This document shows, piece by piece, positions 23,260-36,385 of a stretch of DNA of 64,000 nucleotides (position 1 is the stretch's first letter; each line of letters begins with the position of its first letter). Below the pieces are notes generated by a model that did not search any database, was not told the origin of the DNA, and worked only from the letters and a program-made list of their open reading frames with translations. A program made the position numbers and the translations under genes. Location of the stretch: assembly GCA_022579005.1 (NCBI GenBank), contig MU401475.1, positions 141,158 to 205,157 of the forward strand, in the 5' to 3' direction. This DNA comes from Poronia punctata (Eukaryota > Ascomycota > Sordariomycetes > Xylariales > Xylariaceae).

Positions 23260-25225
23260 TTCGATGACGTAAGGACGTTGTCTTTAAGCTCGAATACAGT
23301 GCGACGAGAAGCGAGGTACTATGGTATTGAACGAACAGGAAAACAGTAAATGGGAATACGGATGTAAGTAGTATAAAAAGATCTGGTGGTGATGGAGTGT
23401 CAAGAATGTAGTATGTTGAAAGTGAGAGAGCGGAAATGATGGATAACAGATAGATGGGAGAGAGAAAAGAGGGTGAGGTGAGGTCGGGAAAAGGTAAGGG
23501 GAAAAGCAAGCTTAGCAAGCTCTAGAGTAGGTATGACCACGATAGCGAATCAGAAGCAACGACGCGACGGGAAAACGACAGGAAGAAGGTTTACCATGAT
23601 CGGCGAGGAAGCGCCTACTACGAGATGGTACATACAGATCAGGTATGATGACCTTCCCGAGGGTTCTGCTGGGGTGTCACCTACCCGAAGGCCCCGACGC
23701 CATCGAGGTATATACTAGATCTCCATATGTACTCGTACACAAAAGGTAGGAACGTTTGGCGTGTACAGAATAGGCAACGTGGGTGATACAGTACATATCA
23801 GTGGCTTGAGTGATTTACGTACTGTAGTAGCACGTCTCAGGCCACACCACGAAGTGCCCGTCAAAGACAGTGATACAGATGTATAGGAAATGCCATCATA
23901 GGGACATACTTACTTTACTCGGTAAAAGTATTATCGTCCCGTGTGGCGTGTATTTACGTATCGTATCTATGTCCTACACGTGTTACCAAACCTATGCCCT
24001 AACCGCTCCACGGTACGGGACATAAAAACGAGGTAAATTCCCACACCCGCGCCGACTCCAATAAAGCATGGTCGATCACGTTACATTTACAAATAACGTG
24101 CATGATTCTAAATCACTCCTGCACGCATAAATTGTTGCCAGATTCGCCTGTGTTTGCAGCAAAAATACCCATATGTACCTACCTAATCTTTCTGCCTCGA
24201 GAAACCCGTGTTGACCGTACTGTACAGTGTATCTCGGTAAATGTTATTGCGCGATCACTGATCAGCTTACATCTGGGTGACGTTGGCCCCGCCTGCTGTC
24301 ATTGGACAATTGCTTGCATGCAGTAGTCTAGTGGCTGGGGTAAAATGACGGGCAACCATCACCGTGTTAATAAGCGGCTCTTAACTGTGCCAGGTGGGGG
24401 AACGGTTATAGACTATAGTCACCAAAGGTTCACCGTTCACTTGATGTCTGGTCAATACCTCTGATGCGCAGGCATTCCAGTTTACATGTATATGTATAGC
24501 GCGTAAACTATAGGGCTATGAAATTAGAGCCGTGGCTACTTTCCCCATCATTTCTCACTGTTAATAGACATATGTGCTGCAGTGTCCCGTTGATACGGAG
24601 GAAAGAGCTCAGTCTTCCCTGGTATTCCAGAGGCATGTACAGCTGCTGCGATATCCTCGAGGCGCCTTGAATTAGATAGACAATGCAGTAGAAGGGGGGG
24701 AAGAAAAATAAGCTTTTGCGGCATCCGGGGCGCAAGAAATTGAAAAGGAACCGTCGACCCGCAACGGCCATTGCCGTATGCCACGCTACAGTACATGGCA
24801 GGCCAAAGACACTTAGGTACCTTGATAGGAGTGTACCTATCGTTTGTGTCAGCTTCCCTATGTTCAGATGGGGGAGAATGGCCTGCCCAACCAAAAGAAG
24901 GGGCAAGAAGTATGGACGCATAGGCCCGTTGGTCAAGATTTGAACACCACCTGCAGCTACGGCTCCATAAGCAGATTCGGCTGGGAAGTCAAGACATCGC
25001 AAGACAGGCAGTAGGTATCAACCTAGTGAATGTTGTCCCCTTTAGCTTAGATCTCTTATAGTACGCGCCAACCACGTCTGCCTTCTAGTTGAGTTCAAAA
25101 TCGGGATTTATCTCCGCTGTTTAGAGTATATACCAAGTCTTTCGTTGTAAAGTATATAAAGGGCTGTTCGCCAAAAGTATATAATCATCACATCCCTCTC
25201 GAAGCGGTAGACTCATATGCTATAT
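23260..25225. other. Intergenic stretch, no supported gene
   Basis: About 2 kb. A 164-codon open frame at 25002-24508 (minus) has some hydrophobic character but no recognised family, and I do not call it. Nothing else coding is seen. Confidence 0.5.
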
Positions 25226-26524
25226 TCACCTATCTCTCCCTAGTCGCTCCTCGCTGTCACCTACCAGTTCGTAAGCTGGCAAAAACTGAACTCCATTCTC
25301 GCCTTGTTTCTTCAAATTTGGGTTCGGGTGGGTATCTTTCGTGCCACCTAGGCTTGTATAACCCTTTTCGTCCCGTTAGCAAGGACCATGTGCGATTTCT
25401 GGTATGTGGCCTCGACTTACTTGGTCGTATAATGAACAATAGGGAATTTGCAAATGTCGAATGAACTGTTGTTCCATCAGTCACGCGTACTTAACCTGAA
25501 AAGGGGGTAAACTAACCGCCCAAATTTCAACTATTCATGCCAAGTCAGCTGTTGTCGCAAAAACAAGTTCGGGGCCTTGGGGCGCCACGACCGAGTAGAG
25601 AACAACACGGGGGGGTCGGGCTACGTACCATAATGCCAATCTATCACGGGGTGCACCCGCATGAAGTCCGGCCATCCGGAGTCCGTACGGTCAAAATGTG
25701 TCAACTTCTCTCCATGAGGGTCTGTCCTCCGCGTTCCTACGAAAATGGCTTTGACGTTCGGTCGGTCTCCCAGGTATGTTTCCAAGCCTTCTTTCATTCC
25801 CAACTCGTAACGCGTAACGTCTAATTGATACTCGGCCGAAGATGAGATAACAAAGTCGTCAATCTCGGTAAAGGGATGTGGTGATACGATATATACGGCC
25901 TGAAACGTGTCGGGAAAGCTGGTGGTATCGGCGGAACTGTTCGGCGTTATGGATGAGCTTTTCTGGGACGTCGGAGGTTTCCGGCGCGCAAGACCGGCAA
26001 GAATTAAGATGAGCATCACGAGGCCTTTTGAGGTACCCGGGGCATTAGCAGTTGTATTCTCGGGGTCCTAAGGATCGGAGGTAGGCTGCTGTGCGAGCGT
26101 GGAACTGCACGAGCTGGCTTCCAGCAGGGGAGGGGGCGGTGGATTCGTTCACATACAGTCCTTTCCTCCATTATAAGATATAGATATTTCTTGCGGACTT
26201 AGGAAGCCGGCGTCAGCAAGCGATCAAGACATGGGAAACGAGATGTTGTCGCAGAAGGCCGTAGACGTACTCGTAGCGCTGGAACGCTTCGTCTATCACC
26301 TCCATAGCCTCGCGCACTCGCGCTTGTACATTTCGAAGTAGTGAAGTCTCGGAATCCTCGGCCAAGAAGCCGTCGACCTTATTTCTAAGTTCAAGACATA
26401 CATCCCATAAGGTGTGGGAAGAAGACGGGTCCGAGTCCGACTTAGTAGTGTAGCCGTTGAGAGCCGAGTTCGCCTGTCGCGTGGGAGGAGCAAATGCAGA
26501 GCGGTCGCCGTTATTTTGCGCCAT
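25226..26524 (-). CDS. FAD1: FAD synthase (FMN adenylyltransferase)
   Basis: Adenylates FMN with ATP to make FAD; this is the eukaryotic PAPS-reductase-fold enzyme. I read six exons: 26524-26271, 26197-26157, 26024-25629, 25530-25517, 25465-25421 and 25363-25226, giving 295 residues with all phases agreeing. Exon 2 (41 nt) encodes the nucleotide-binding loop DPQEISISYNGGKDC. Exon 3 encodes the LDVTRYELGMKEGLETYL segment, then AIFVGTRRTDPHGEKLTHFD and SGWPDFMRVHPVIDWHY. Exon 4 is a 14-nt microexon giving EIWA. Exon 5 gives FIRHLQIPYCSLYDQ. Exon 6 gives GYTSLGGTKDTHPNP and the C-terminal PAYELVGDSEERLGR. Every expected family motif is present and in order. The start is MAQNN at 26524; an in-frame ATG seven codons earlier is possible. 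Introns are 51-131 nt with GTACGT, GTATGT, GTTAGT or GTAAGT donors. Confidence 0.93.
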
Positions 26525-28098
26525 GATGTAATGAATACAGGGCACTGTTCAAGCTGACGGGTGCTAGCTCTTATAACGCTTGGTTCGGCTGTCTGGTAGC
26601 CGCCGCGTTTTATAAAGTATCGGACACCAAAGCTTGTCTGAATTTCTGGATTTCTTGTAGTAAGAGTAACCCCTAGATGGGCAGACTAAATGGCGGGGTA
26701 TCCCGGAATATACAGCTTTAGCAATTCAAATTCCATGCGGGACAGCTGGCTTTCTAGCTCTAAATACCATTTAATAAACAGCCGTCATCAATGAAGAGAA
26801 AGGGAGAAAGATAATGGTGAATGAAAATCTGTTACCAGTAATCCAGCCGCAGCTAAAGCGTTCTTACATATCTAAGTTTTGGGGTGTGACAGGAACATGC
26901 GCCGTTGTCGTTCCGTGCCTATGCCTCGGGTCATCCATCAGCAGCCAGCCATCGAACACAGTCGAAATGTCGGGGTCTATCTAGTGCGGATAACGTGAAT
27001 AGGTACCTAGGTACCTACGCTGAGGAGCTGCCTGGCAGCTGATGGAAGAGCGGCATTTCTTGTCAGCTGTCACCAACCGGTAAAAGCAAAGGTCTTTGGT
27101 CTTGTGCCGGGCTTCCGAAGAGGCATAGCGCCAAGGAGGAGGTAGAACCGCCAAGGGACAGGCGGAGCGGACAGTGGGGTAGTGATTGGGATGAGCCCAG
27201 CGCCAAGAAACGTGTCTACCGCGCCACATGATGCACGTGTTAGCAACGAACGGTTCTTCACTCCCGATCAGTCTCTATCAACCGCGATACTTGACGTCGC
27301 GAGGGTCGATAAGAGTGACGATTTTTCATGACTTAAGAATCTTGGTATTTGCTAGCCAAGGCTTGGGAGTTGTAAATCTTCGGGCTATGTTGCTTAGGTA
27401 ACGACCCCTGCGAGGGCGAAAGCGTATGAAAATGTTTGATTCCCCGGCAACTCGGAACCGGCAGACAAAGGTGAGCAAAGAACGGGCGAGGCCGAAATCC
27501 TGATAGAATCATAGACGCTTCCATCAAGTAATGGGTGGTACGAGATCTTGCTCACCGAAATCTTTCCATGCTGGCAAGTGTGCGATTGTTATGACGCATT
27601 TGGGGTTTCCCGGCGATATACTAGTAGGAAACTGTGGGTTGATTAAGGAACGAAGCCGGACGGTCGAACCTTTAAGCGGCCTGGTTTCGAGCCCAAGGCT
27701 CTCGGTATGGGCACCAACTCATACCACAAGACTTTCACCAGCTTACCCAATGACGATAACTATGCTTTAGTTCTCTTGGCGATGGCAATGGCACTCCGCA
27801 GACCAGAAGTCCGCGTCGATGTACATCTTGGGTAGTGATGTGATCACCCGAGTACTTATATCACCTGCTTCCTCCTCACTTCTAGTTTAGAGCCAAAATA
27901 TAAAGTTAATACCAAAATTATTCCTCTTATAGCATTCAAGTTGTGCTTGGTATATGCTACAGTTTGTCCACAATAACTCTGACTGGGCCACTGACAGCTC
28001 AATTATAGTCGACACTGCCGATTTCGTCATTCTACATCTATGAAGCCGCATAGGTCACCATTCTCTGAGCACGTCGTAGTAGACTTCCCTCGGCCGTA
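26525..28098. promoter_or_regulatory. Divergent intergenic region between FAD1 and the ENA ATPase
   Basis: About 1.6 kb separates the two divergently transcribed genes and should hold both promoters. No gene, tRNA or large repeat is supported. A duplicated GGTACCTA motif occurs near 27003-27016. Confidence 0.5.
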
Positions 28099-31000
28099 AT
28101 GGCTGCCCAGTTTGAAAAGCATCCGTATCTTCTATCAGTTGATGATGTTGCAAAGACACTCGGCACGGACCTGGACAGAGGTCTATCCTCTTCCCGGGTC
28201 ACGGAGCTGCAGGGGACGTATCCGCCAAACGTGCTGGACGTAGGCGGCGCCATTCCTTGGTACAAGATATTCATCAAGCAGCTGCTTAACGCTATGATCT
28301 TAGTTAGTACTTCCACTGATAGAAGAGATGTGGCGTAAAGCACGTGATTGACATTTTATAGGTCTTGTTCTTCGCCATGGCGCTCAGTTTCGCCGTCGGC
28401 GATTACGTCGAAGGAGGTGTTCTTGTAGCAGTCATTGTTTTGAACGTGTCCATCGGCTTCTTCCAAGAATACGGTGCCGAGAAGAAAATGGATGCTCTCC
28501 GGGCTTTATCCTCCCCTTCAGCAATGGTTCTACGTGGTGGTAGGACTGAGGTCATTGCCAAGTAAGTTGTTACGTTGGCTTTTACCTGTACATCCCAACA
28601 CTAACATGAAAAATAGTGCCGAAGTCGTGCCCGGTGATATCGTTATCCTGAAAATGGGCGATACTATCCCTGCCGACGTTCGCCTCTTCGAAACGATGAA
28701 CTTGTCAGCAGACGAACAATCTCTCACGGGTGAATCGATCCCGGTAGAAAAGACTGTGGACGCATTCGAGGATCCAGAACTAGGCATAGGAGATAGGACC
28801 AACATTGCGTATGGTACAACGACTGTCCAGAAGGGACGTGGTCGGGGCATCGTCATTTCCACTGGTATGAAGACTGAAGTGGGAAAGATTGCTGCCGTAA
28901 GTATTCTAACAGGGCATCCTAACACACTTTCTTTCCGAACCCTAAAACTGACGACGCGGTTGTAGTCTACTTCGAAAAAGAACCGCAAGGCCGGTCGCTC
29001 GTTGAATTATAAGAAATATGGAAAACGTCAGCCTGTTATCGGCCTCACCAAGCGCATATACGATTTCGTAGGCGCCTTCCTTGGCTTAACAGAGGGAACA
29101 CCTCTGCAGATTAAGCTGGCAAAGCTGGCCTATATTCTTTTCGGTTGCGCCCTTCTTTTGGCGTTGATTGTGTTCGCTGTTAACAAGTTCAGCGGCTCTC
29201 AAGAAGTCATCATATATGCGATTAGTACCGGTATCGCCATCATTCCCGAGTCTCTCGTCGCGTAAGTTATAGTCGTCCATACTATCCCATGATCTGCCGG
29301 CCAGAGGAAGCTAACATTCCTCCTTAGTGTGTTGACTATCACTATGGTCGTTGCCACAACTGTTATGAGGAAGGCCAATGTGGTCGTTCGTGATCTCTCC
29401 GCGCTCGAAGCCCTTGGAGGCGTTACCAACATCTGTTCTGACAAGACTGGGACGCTTACACAAGGAGCCATGATTGTTCGAAAAGTCTGGTTGCCCGCGA
29501 AGTCCATTTATACGGTCCGCGACTCGAAACACCCCAGCAACCCTACCGAAGGTCGTGTGACAGTGGCCGAACAGAAGGATGACAAAGCCGACACCCCGCA
29601 GGAAGAGAAGCGAGACTTTGATCAAGAGCGAAGCGCTGCCACGCTGACATTTGATGTTCCCGAGGAGAAGCTTAACCCGCCCAAGAAGGATGACGAAAGC
29701 GACGAAGCGGCATCGATGACCCCAGACTTGGAGGCGTTCTTGTTATCGGCAGCCCTTTGCAATCTTGCGACTGTCAGACACGAGCCTGAACCTGATGAGG
29801 ATAAGCCTGAGTGGGAGGTCACGGGCGAGCCAACCGAGATTGCTTTGCAAGTGTTTGCGCATAGGTTCGAACGTGGCAAGAAAGTTGTCGAAGCTAAAGG
29901 CTGGAAACAAGTTGCCGAGTTCCCCTTCGACAGCAGTATCAAGCGCATGTCGGTTATCTACAATGGGCCGGATATGGACCACAGCATGGTATTTACCAAG
30001 GGTGCTGTGGAACGTGTGATCGATCTCTGTACCACAGCCGGCATCGGGGATGATCAGGAACCCCTAACCGACGAGTACAAAGAGCGAGTTCTCAAGCAGA
30101 TGGATGCCTTTGCTAGCCAAGGCCAAAGAGTTCTCGCCATCGCGTCTCGGCCGTGGGATGGCATGTACGATGAGAAGCCGGCCGTTGAAGACGGCGAGGT
30201 CAACGATGGCTTGCGTCAAAGCGTCGAGAAGGGGTTGACGCTCCTCGGCCTCGCAGGTATCTACGATCCCCCACGTAGGGAAACGACACCTGCTATTGCC
30301 GAATGTAGCACTGCAGGCATTAGGGTGCACATGTTGACTGGTGATCATCCGGCCACGGCCGAGGCAATCGCCAAGGAGGTTGGCATCATCCCACGCAACT
30401 TGACGACGCTGCGAGCGGACATTGCGCAATCAATCGTCCTGAAGGCGAGCGATTTCGACAAGCTGAGTGACCAGGAGATCGACGAGCTACCTGAGCTCCC
30501 CCTCGTTCTCGCTCGATGCGCACCCGACACGAAAACACGCATGATCGAAGCTTTGCGGCGCCGTGGCGCCTTCATGGCTATGACAGGCGATGGAGTAAAC
30601 GATGCACCGTCCCTCTCGCGCGCCGACGTGGGTATCGCCATGGGATCGGGGTCCGACGTGGCCAAGTCAGCCTCCAAGATTGTCTTGACTGACGACAAGT
30701 TCAACTCCATCGTCGCAGCCATCCGAGAGGGTCGTCGCATGTTTGACAACATTCAGAAATTCATCTTGCACCTGTTAACTTCTAACGTGGGCGAAGTCAT
30801 CCTCTTGATCGCCGGCTTGGCCTTCCAGGACCAGCATGACCTGTCTGTTTTCCCCGTCTCGCCTCTTGAGATTCTGTGGATCAACTTGCTCACGTCTAGT
30901 TTCCCGGCCTTCGGTCTCGGTCGGGAGCGTGCTTCACGCGAAGTCATGCGCAAGCCACCACATGACAAGTCGAGCGGAGTCTTTACAAAGCAGGTCCTCG

Positions 31001-31644
31001 TTGACATGTTGGTGTACGGTTTTTTGATGGGTGTCCTGACACTCATGTCATTCGTCATTATCATTTATGGGGTCAATGATGGCAACCTGGGAACGGACTG
31101 CAACAAGACGTTCTCTGACGCTTGCGTGCCAGTATTCCGCGCTCGGGCAACTGTTTTCGTGGAGCTTACATGGCTCATTCTCATCAGTGCCTGGGAATTT
31201 AAAGACATTCGACGCTCCATGTTCCGACTCAACCCCGATAGTGACAGCAAGTTCCCCTTCTTCAAGGATGTCTACGAGAACAGGTTTTTGTTCTGGGCTG
31301 TTGTGATCGGTGCACTGAGCGTCTTCCCTGTTGTATACATCCCAGTCGTGAACACGGTCGTCTTCAAACACACGGGGATTGGCTGGGAATGGGGTTTGGC
31401 CTTTGGTGCTCTCATCATCTTCGTTGCTGGTATGGAGCTCTGGAAGTTTATCAAGCGCGAGTTCAAACTTCTCGAGGATCGCGCAGTCGTCCGCGGTGCC
31501 TTCTCCCAGGGAAGTGAGGAGAATGGGCGCAAATTCCACCGTACCTTTAGCATGGGTAGCCTTAAGAGTTGGAGGAGCATTGGCAGAAAAGATACGACGG
31601 AGACTCGAGAATCACACGAGGCAAAAATCGAACGGGCTGTTTGA
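28099..31644 (+). CDS. ENA-type Na+/K+ exporting P-type ATPase
   Basis: A type IID P-type ATPase that pumps Na+ (and K+ or Li+) out of fungal cells at high salt or alkaline pH, normally at the plasma membrane. Five exons, 28099-28302, 28362-28561, 28617-28896, 28966-29261 and 29328-31644, give 1098 residues, the usual size. An N-terminal cation-ATPase domain (HPYLLSVDDVAKTLGTD) precedes the first membrane pair. The actuator domain has SADEQSLTGESIPVEK. Membrane helix 4 carries the IIPESLV segment, and the phosphorylation site DKTGTLTQG lies near residue 365. The nucleotide-binding part has FDSSIKRMSVIY and FTKGAVERV; then come MLTGDHPATA and the hinge TGDGVNDAPSL. The C-terminal half has the final membrane helices and a basic tail (GRKFHRTFSMGSLKSW) typical of ENA proteins. 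No motif is missing. The number of ENA paralogues in this genome is unknown. Confidence 0.96.
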
Positions 31645-33110
<1,466 letters not shown>

Positions 33111-33497
33111 GGTGTCACGAACGACGAGAAAGAATGATGGACAAAAAAAAAGGAAAAGGGATGATAATAGTCATGAATTACTACTTGATGTGGGGTTCGC
33201 ATCTAAATGGGGGGGGGGAAGAGAAAAAAACCAGAACCATGGTTTTTTATATCAGCTCGGTCTGGCGTTGGCATGATTTCGGCATATGCATTTATAGCTC
33301 TATGAATTCGTAATACAAGGCCTCCGGCGCCCGTTCTGCTTTGTAACATGTTGAAACAGCTCTTTTTTACTCTGTCCTTGCCTCGCTAAATCATTATTAC
33401 AGAGAAACTAGTTTTTCTTTCGAGACAACGGTTCCCATCACAATTTAGATATAGACCACACTTTTATTAACATTATTATAACAACCCAGCCTCAGTT
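33111..33497. other. Convergent 3' region between DPM1 and the SDR gene
   Basis: 387 bases of 3' flank for two convergent genes, with a poly-G run at about 33209-33218. No gene is seen. Confidence 0.6.
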
Positions 33498-34537
33498 TTA
33501 CATGTTGCGTCCGCCAGTGACCATGATAGTCTGGCCAGTGACGTATGAGAAAAGCGGGCTGACGACAGCAAGGATGGAAGAGGCAGCCTCGGAAGGCTGA
33601 CCGGGTCTCCGCAGGGGAATATCGGCATGCAGCTGCTCGGGAGGGATCTGAGCAGTAGCGGCCTGAGGAATGCCGATATCGATGCGCTCGCCGTTGGGGC
33701 CGGTGACGAAGGCGCCCTTCTCCTTGGCCTGGGTGAGGCGTGTCTGGATGTGGCCAAAGGCGATGGTGTTGGCGCGGACGCCGAAGGCGGGACCCCACTC
33801 TTTGGCGATGGCCTTGGTCATGCCGGCGACGCCGGCCTTGGCCATGGCGTAGTTGATCTGGCCGGCGTTGCCGTGGATGCCGCTGGTGGAGCTGATGTTG
33901 ACGATGTTGCGGGGCTCGCCGTCACGGACGCGGAAGTAAGGGGCGGCGGCGCGGATCAGCTTGAAGGGGGCGGTGCCGTGCAGCGCCACGATGGTGTCCC
34001 ACTGCTCGTCCTTCATCTTGTGGATCACGCCGTCCCACGTGTACCCGGCGTTGTTGACCAGGATGTGGATCTTGCCGCCGCCGAACTCGGCCGCCTTCTT
34101 GATCAGCTCCGTGTGGTACTTGTTGTCTAGCACGTCACCGGGCACGGCGATGGCGCGGCCTGGAGAAGCCTTGTTGATGCTGTCTGCGACGGCCTGGGCC
34201 TTGGCTATAGTGGATTGTTATTCAAAACTGGTCTTTTCGGTAAACACGAGCGAGAGGGTAAGGTGTTTGTGAGATTTCCCCTTGTCTAGTGTGTGTATGG
34301 GGAGATGACCCAATTATAGAGCCTTACTTGGCCATGCCGAGTTGAAAAGAGAAAACACAAGAGCTACTTACCTGCGTCGATATCGGAAATAACAACTTTA
34401 GCACCCTCGTTCGCAAAGAGCCTGGCAGCCTCTGCGCCGATACCCTGACCACTACCGGTGATGATGGCAGTCTGCCCAGCGAGCATACCCTTAGGGTAGT
34501 TCAGCTGGGAAGCTATTTGTGATACGCGGTCCGACAT
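33498..34537 (-). CDS. Short-chain dehydrogenase/reductase (FabG-like)
   Basis: An NAD(P)-dependent oxidoreductase of the classical SDR family. Exons 34537-34372 and 34204-33498 give 290 residues; the 167-nt intron is longer than most here. The dinucleotide motif TGSGQGIG is at about residues 27-34, the NNAG motif is within HILVNNAGYTWDG, and the catalytic set is Ser (ISSTSG, near 160) with Tyr and Lys in YAMAK (about 174 and 178). A segment rich in charged residues (RLTQAKEKGAFVTGPNG) lies between the active site and the usual C-terminal TGQTIMVTGG. Resemblance is to 3-oxoacyl-ACP reductases and related fungal SDRs; the substrate cannot be deduced. No clear targeting sequence is seen. Confidence 0.93.
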
Positions 34538-35146
34538 CTTGAACTGACTCGGGTGTAAGTAGATGAGGTAGGTACTGGAGGTCTTAGAAAACTTGTCTTA
34601 CTCTTGATCTTTTTGATAAAAGCAGTGATTTATTATAGACGACTTACTTTTTAATACCTACAAAGTCGTTTGACGCGTTTATGAGTATCAGCTTCGGCTG
34701 GCATTGGAATCCGCCGAGGACCCCGGAGCTTTACCCCCAGATTGCTCTTAGACCGTTTCTTGCCGAGGTTCCCCGCCAGTGTGGTTAGACTGGGGAAAGG
34801 GTTGGGGTACATAGGTAGTTTAAAACTGCCCGATACATTTTAATTAACCCCGGTCAATTACTTGACTCTATATACGTGTAGAAGATGTATATTATTATCT
34901 ATTAAAGACCTGACGTTGTGATTTGAGTATAACATGTTTTTGATTATCCAATTAAGGTCCCCTTTTTGATTATCATATTAAATCACAAATATTCCGAAAT
35001 TTGACACTGCAAAGTCCTGGGCAAATATGGATTTGCAAACACACAAATTAACGGTCATCACCAGAGATCCGCATCGCGACAGCTTAACACGAGACATCCG
35101 CGTTGCGTATCTGAGAGAAGCAAAACAGGGATCCAATAATCATCCT
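34538..35146. other. Intergenic, promoter of the SDR gene
   Basis: 609 bases, AT-rich from about 34830 to 35000, with no gene supported. Confidence 0.6.
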
Positions 35147-35980
35147 TCACCCCGTGATACTCCCCACCATTTCCTCCACCGTCTCGACAAGCTTCCTAGG
35201 CTGCTGTAAATGCGGACAATGCGTGGCATCTCCCAACAAAGCCGTGCGCCCAATCCTTGCCGTCGCAACAAACCTCTTTTGCAGATCTAGCGGAACCACT
35301 CTATCTTGTCCGGTATGTATATAACCCAATAGTTCCTTGTATCTATTATCGTCATCGTCATACGGGACCCAGACAACCGGACATTTGAACACCCGGAGCG
35401 GCTGCTTCCTCAGCGTCAGGTCGTGGTGGTGGAAGAGCACATCTCTTGCAGCTTCTTTCCTGATCACTACGAGGTCCGTGGCTTCCTATTTTATTCTTAG
35501 CTTTACCTAAGCCCTCTCAGTTTCATTCTATAAAGATAGGTAGGTACGGTTTCACCTACTTCGTAATCTACCCAATCTGGAAGATTGTCGGGGTCGATTC
35601 CTAGGGCATCTAGTAAACTGGTTCCTTTGGGAGCTAAAACGCCAGCACAAAATATCGCAGCAATGATACCTCCTCGCAAGCCCTTTGCCTCTCTATCCTT
35701 TTTGCTAGCGCCCCTGATTACCTACCTCAGGTCCGTATACGCCGCCATAAGAATGCATGAAGAGGATGATGTCCTTCCCTTCCTCGTGAAGGGGGTTGAG
35801 CACCTCGGAGCCAAGATGGACGGTGTCTGGATTGATGTCCGGTGGGTTCCAGTTGGTCGGGTAGGTCTCTATAACTTTGCAAATGACAGGATAATCTCTG
35901 GCTTCGAATGCCTCGATCAAGGGTTGAAATGAGAAAACCGTGCCCCATGAACCGGGGCAGATGACTATGGTTGGTTTCAT
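35147..35980 (-). pseudogene. Alpha/beta hydrolase with a one-base frameshift
   Basis: The gene reads as an alpha/beta hydrolase (esterase-like family of filamentous fungi). It starts MKPTIVICPGSWG (oxyanion-hole region), has the nucleophile motif FMHSYGG with Ser near residue 77, the loop SKKDREAKGLRGG, and the late GQDRVVPLDLQ (Asp region) and GDATHCPHL (His region). So the triad is complete. One intron, 35559-35486, has good signals. The frame breaks at a GGGG run (plus-strand CCCC at 35711-35714): upstream reads YGPEVGNQG then Arg-stop, while the family-like SKKDREAKG continues one frame over. Removing one G gives 252 residues with phase 0 at the intron. This is therefore a sequencing/assembly homopolymer error or a recent inactivating mutation. 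No normal-sized intron explains it. Confidence 0.62.
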
Positions 35981-36385
35981 TGTGCCTCGGGCTGCGAGTC
36001 TTCGTATACGGTCTGGAAATGTCGAAAGGGTTATGCTAGGGCAACTAGAATAACTTGCCGCCGGTGTCTATTATATTGGGATATCCCAAGTCACGAAATG
36101 GTGGAAAATCTGTCCATCTAGGCTACATGGCAAGAAGTCTAACCTAGTATTTATTGATTACTCATCAAATAAGGGGGATCGTCTAGGCCATTCCCACCGC
36201 CAAAGTCAAAGTTGCCTCAACAGCCGGTCTCCAACGCTCTACTTTCATAAACCAATTACTATATGTGCCTTGTTATGTACTGTGGAAATGCAAGCTCTAA
36301 GAAGCCTTGGTAGCTGATACACATCCAAGCTCATCGCCTTTCAATCTGCTCATAGCTTATAAGACCCATCCCAGACTCGCCAGCT
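35981..36385. other. Intergenic stretch, nothing recognised
   Basis: 405 bases between two minus-strand genes. It should contain the hydrolase promoter and the 3' end of the amidoligase-family gene; no distinct element is seen. Confidence 0.5.

Noticed and set aside
24508..25002. Minus-strand open frame of 164 codons
   Set aside because: No recognised family, no start context or promoter support, and no joined exons; left as intergenic.
27640..27710. tRNA-like T-arm (GGTTTCGAGCCC and its complement)
   Set aside because: The loop length is wrong and no D-arm, anticodon arm or acceptor stem can be paired around it on either strand.
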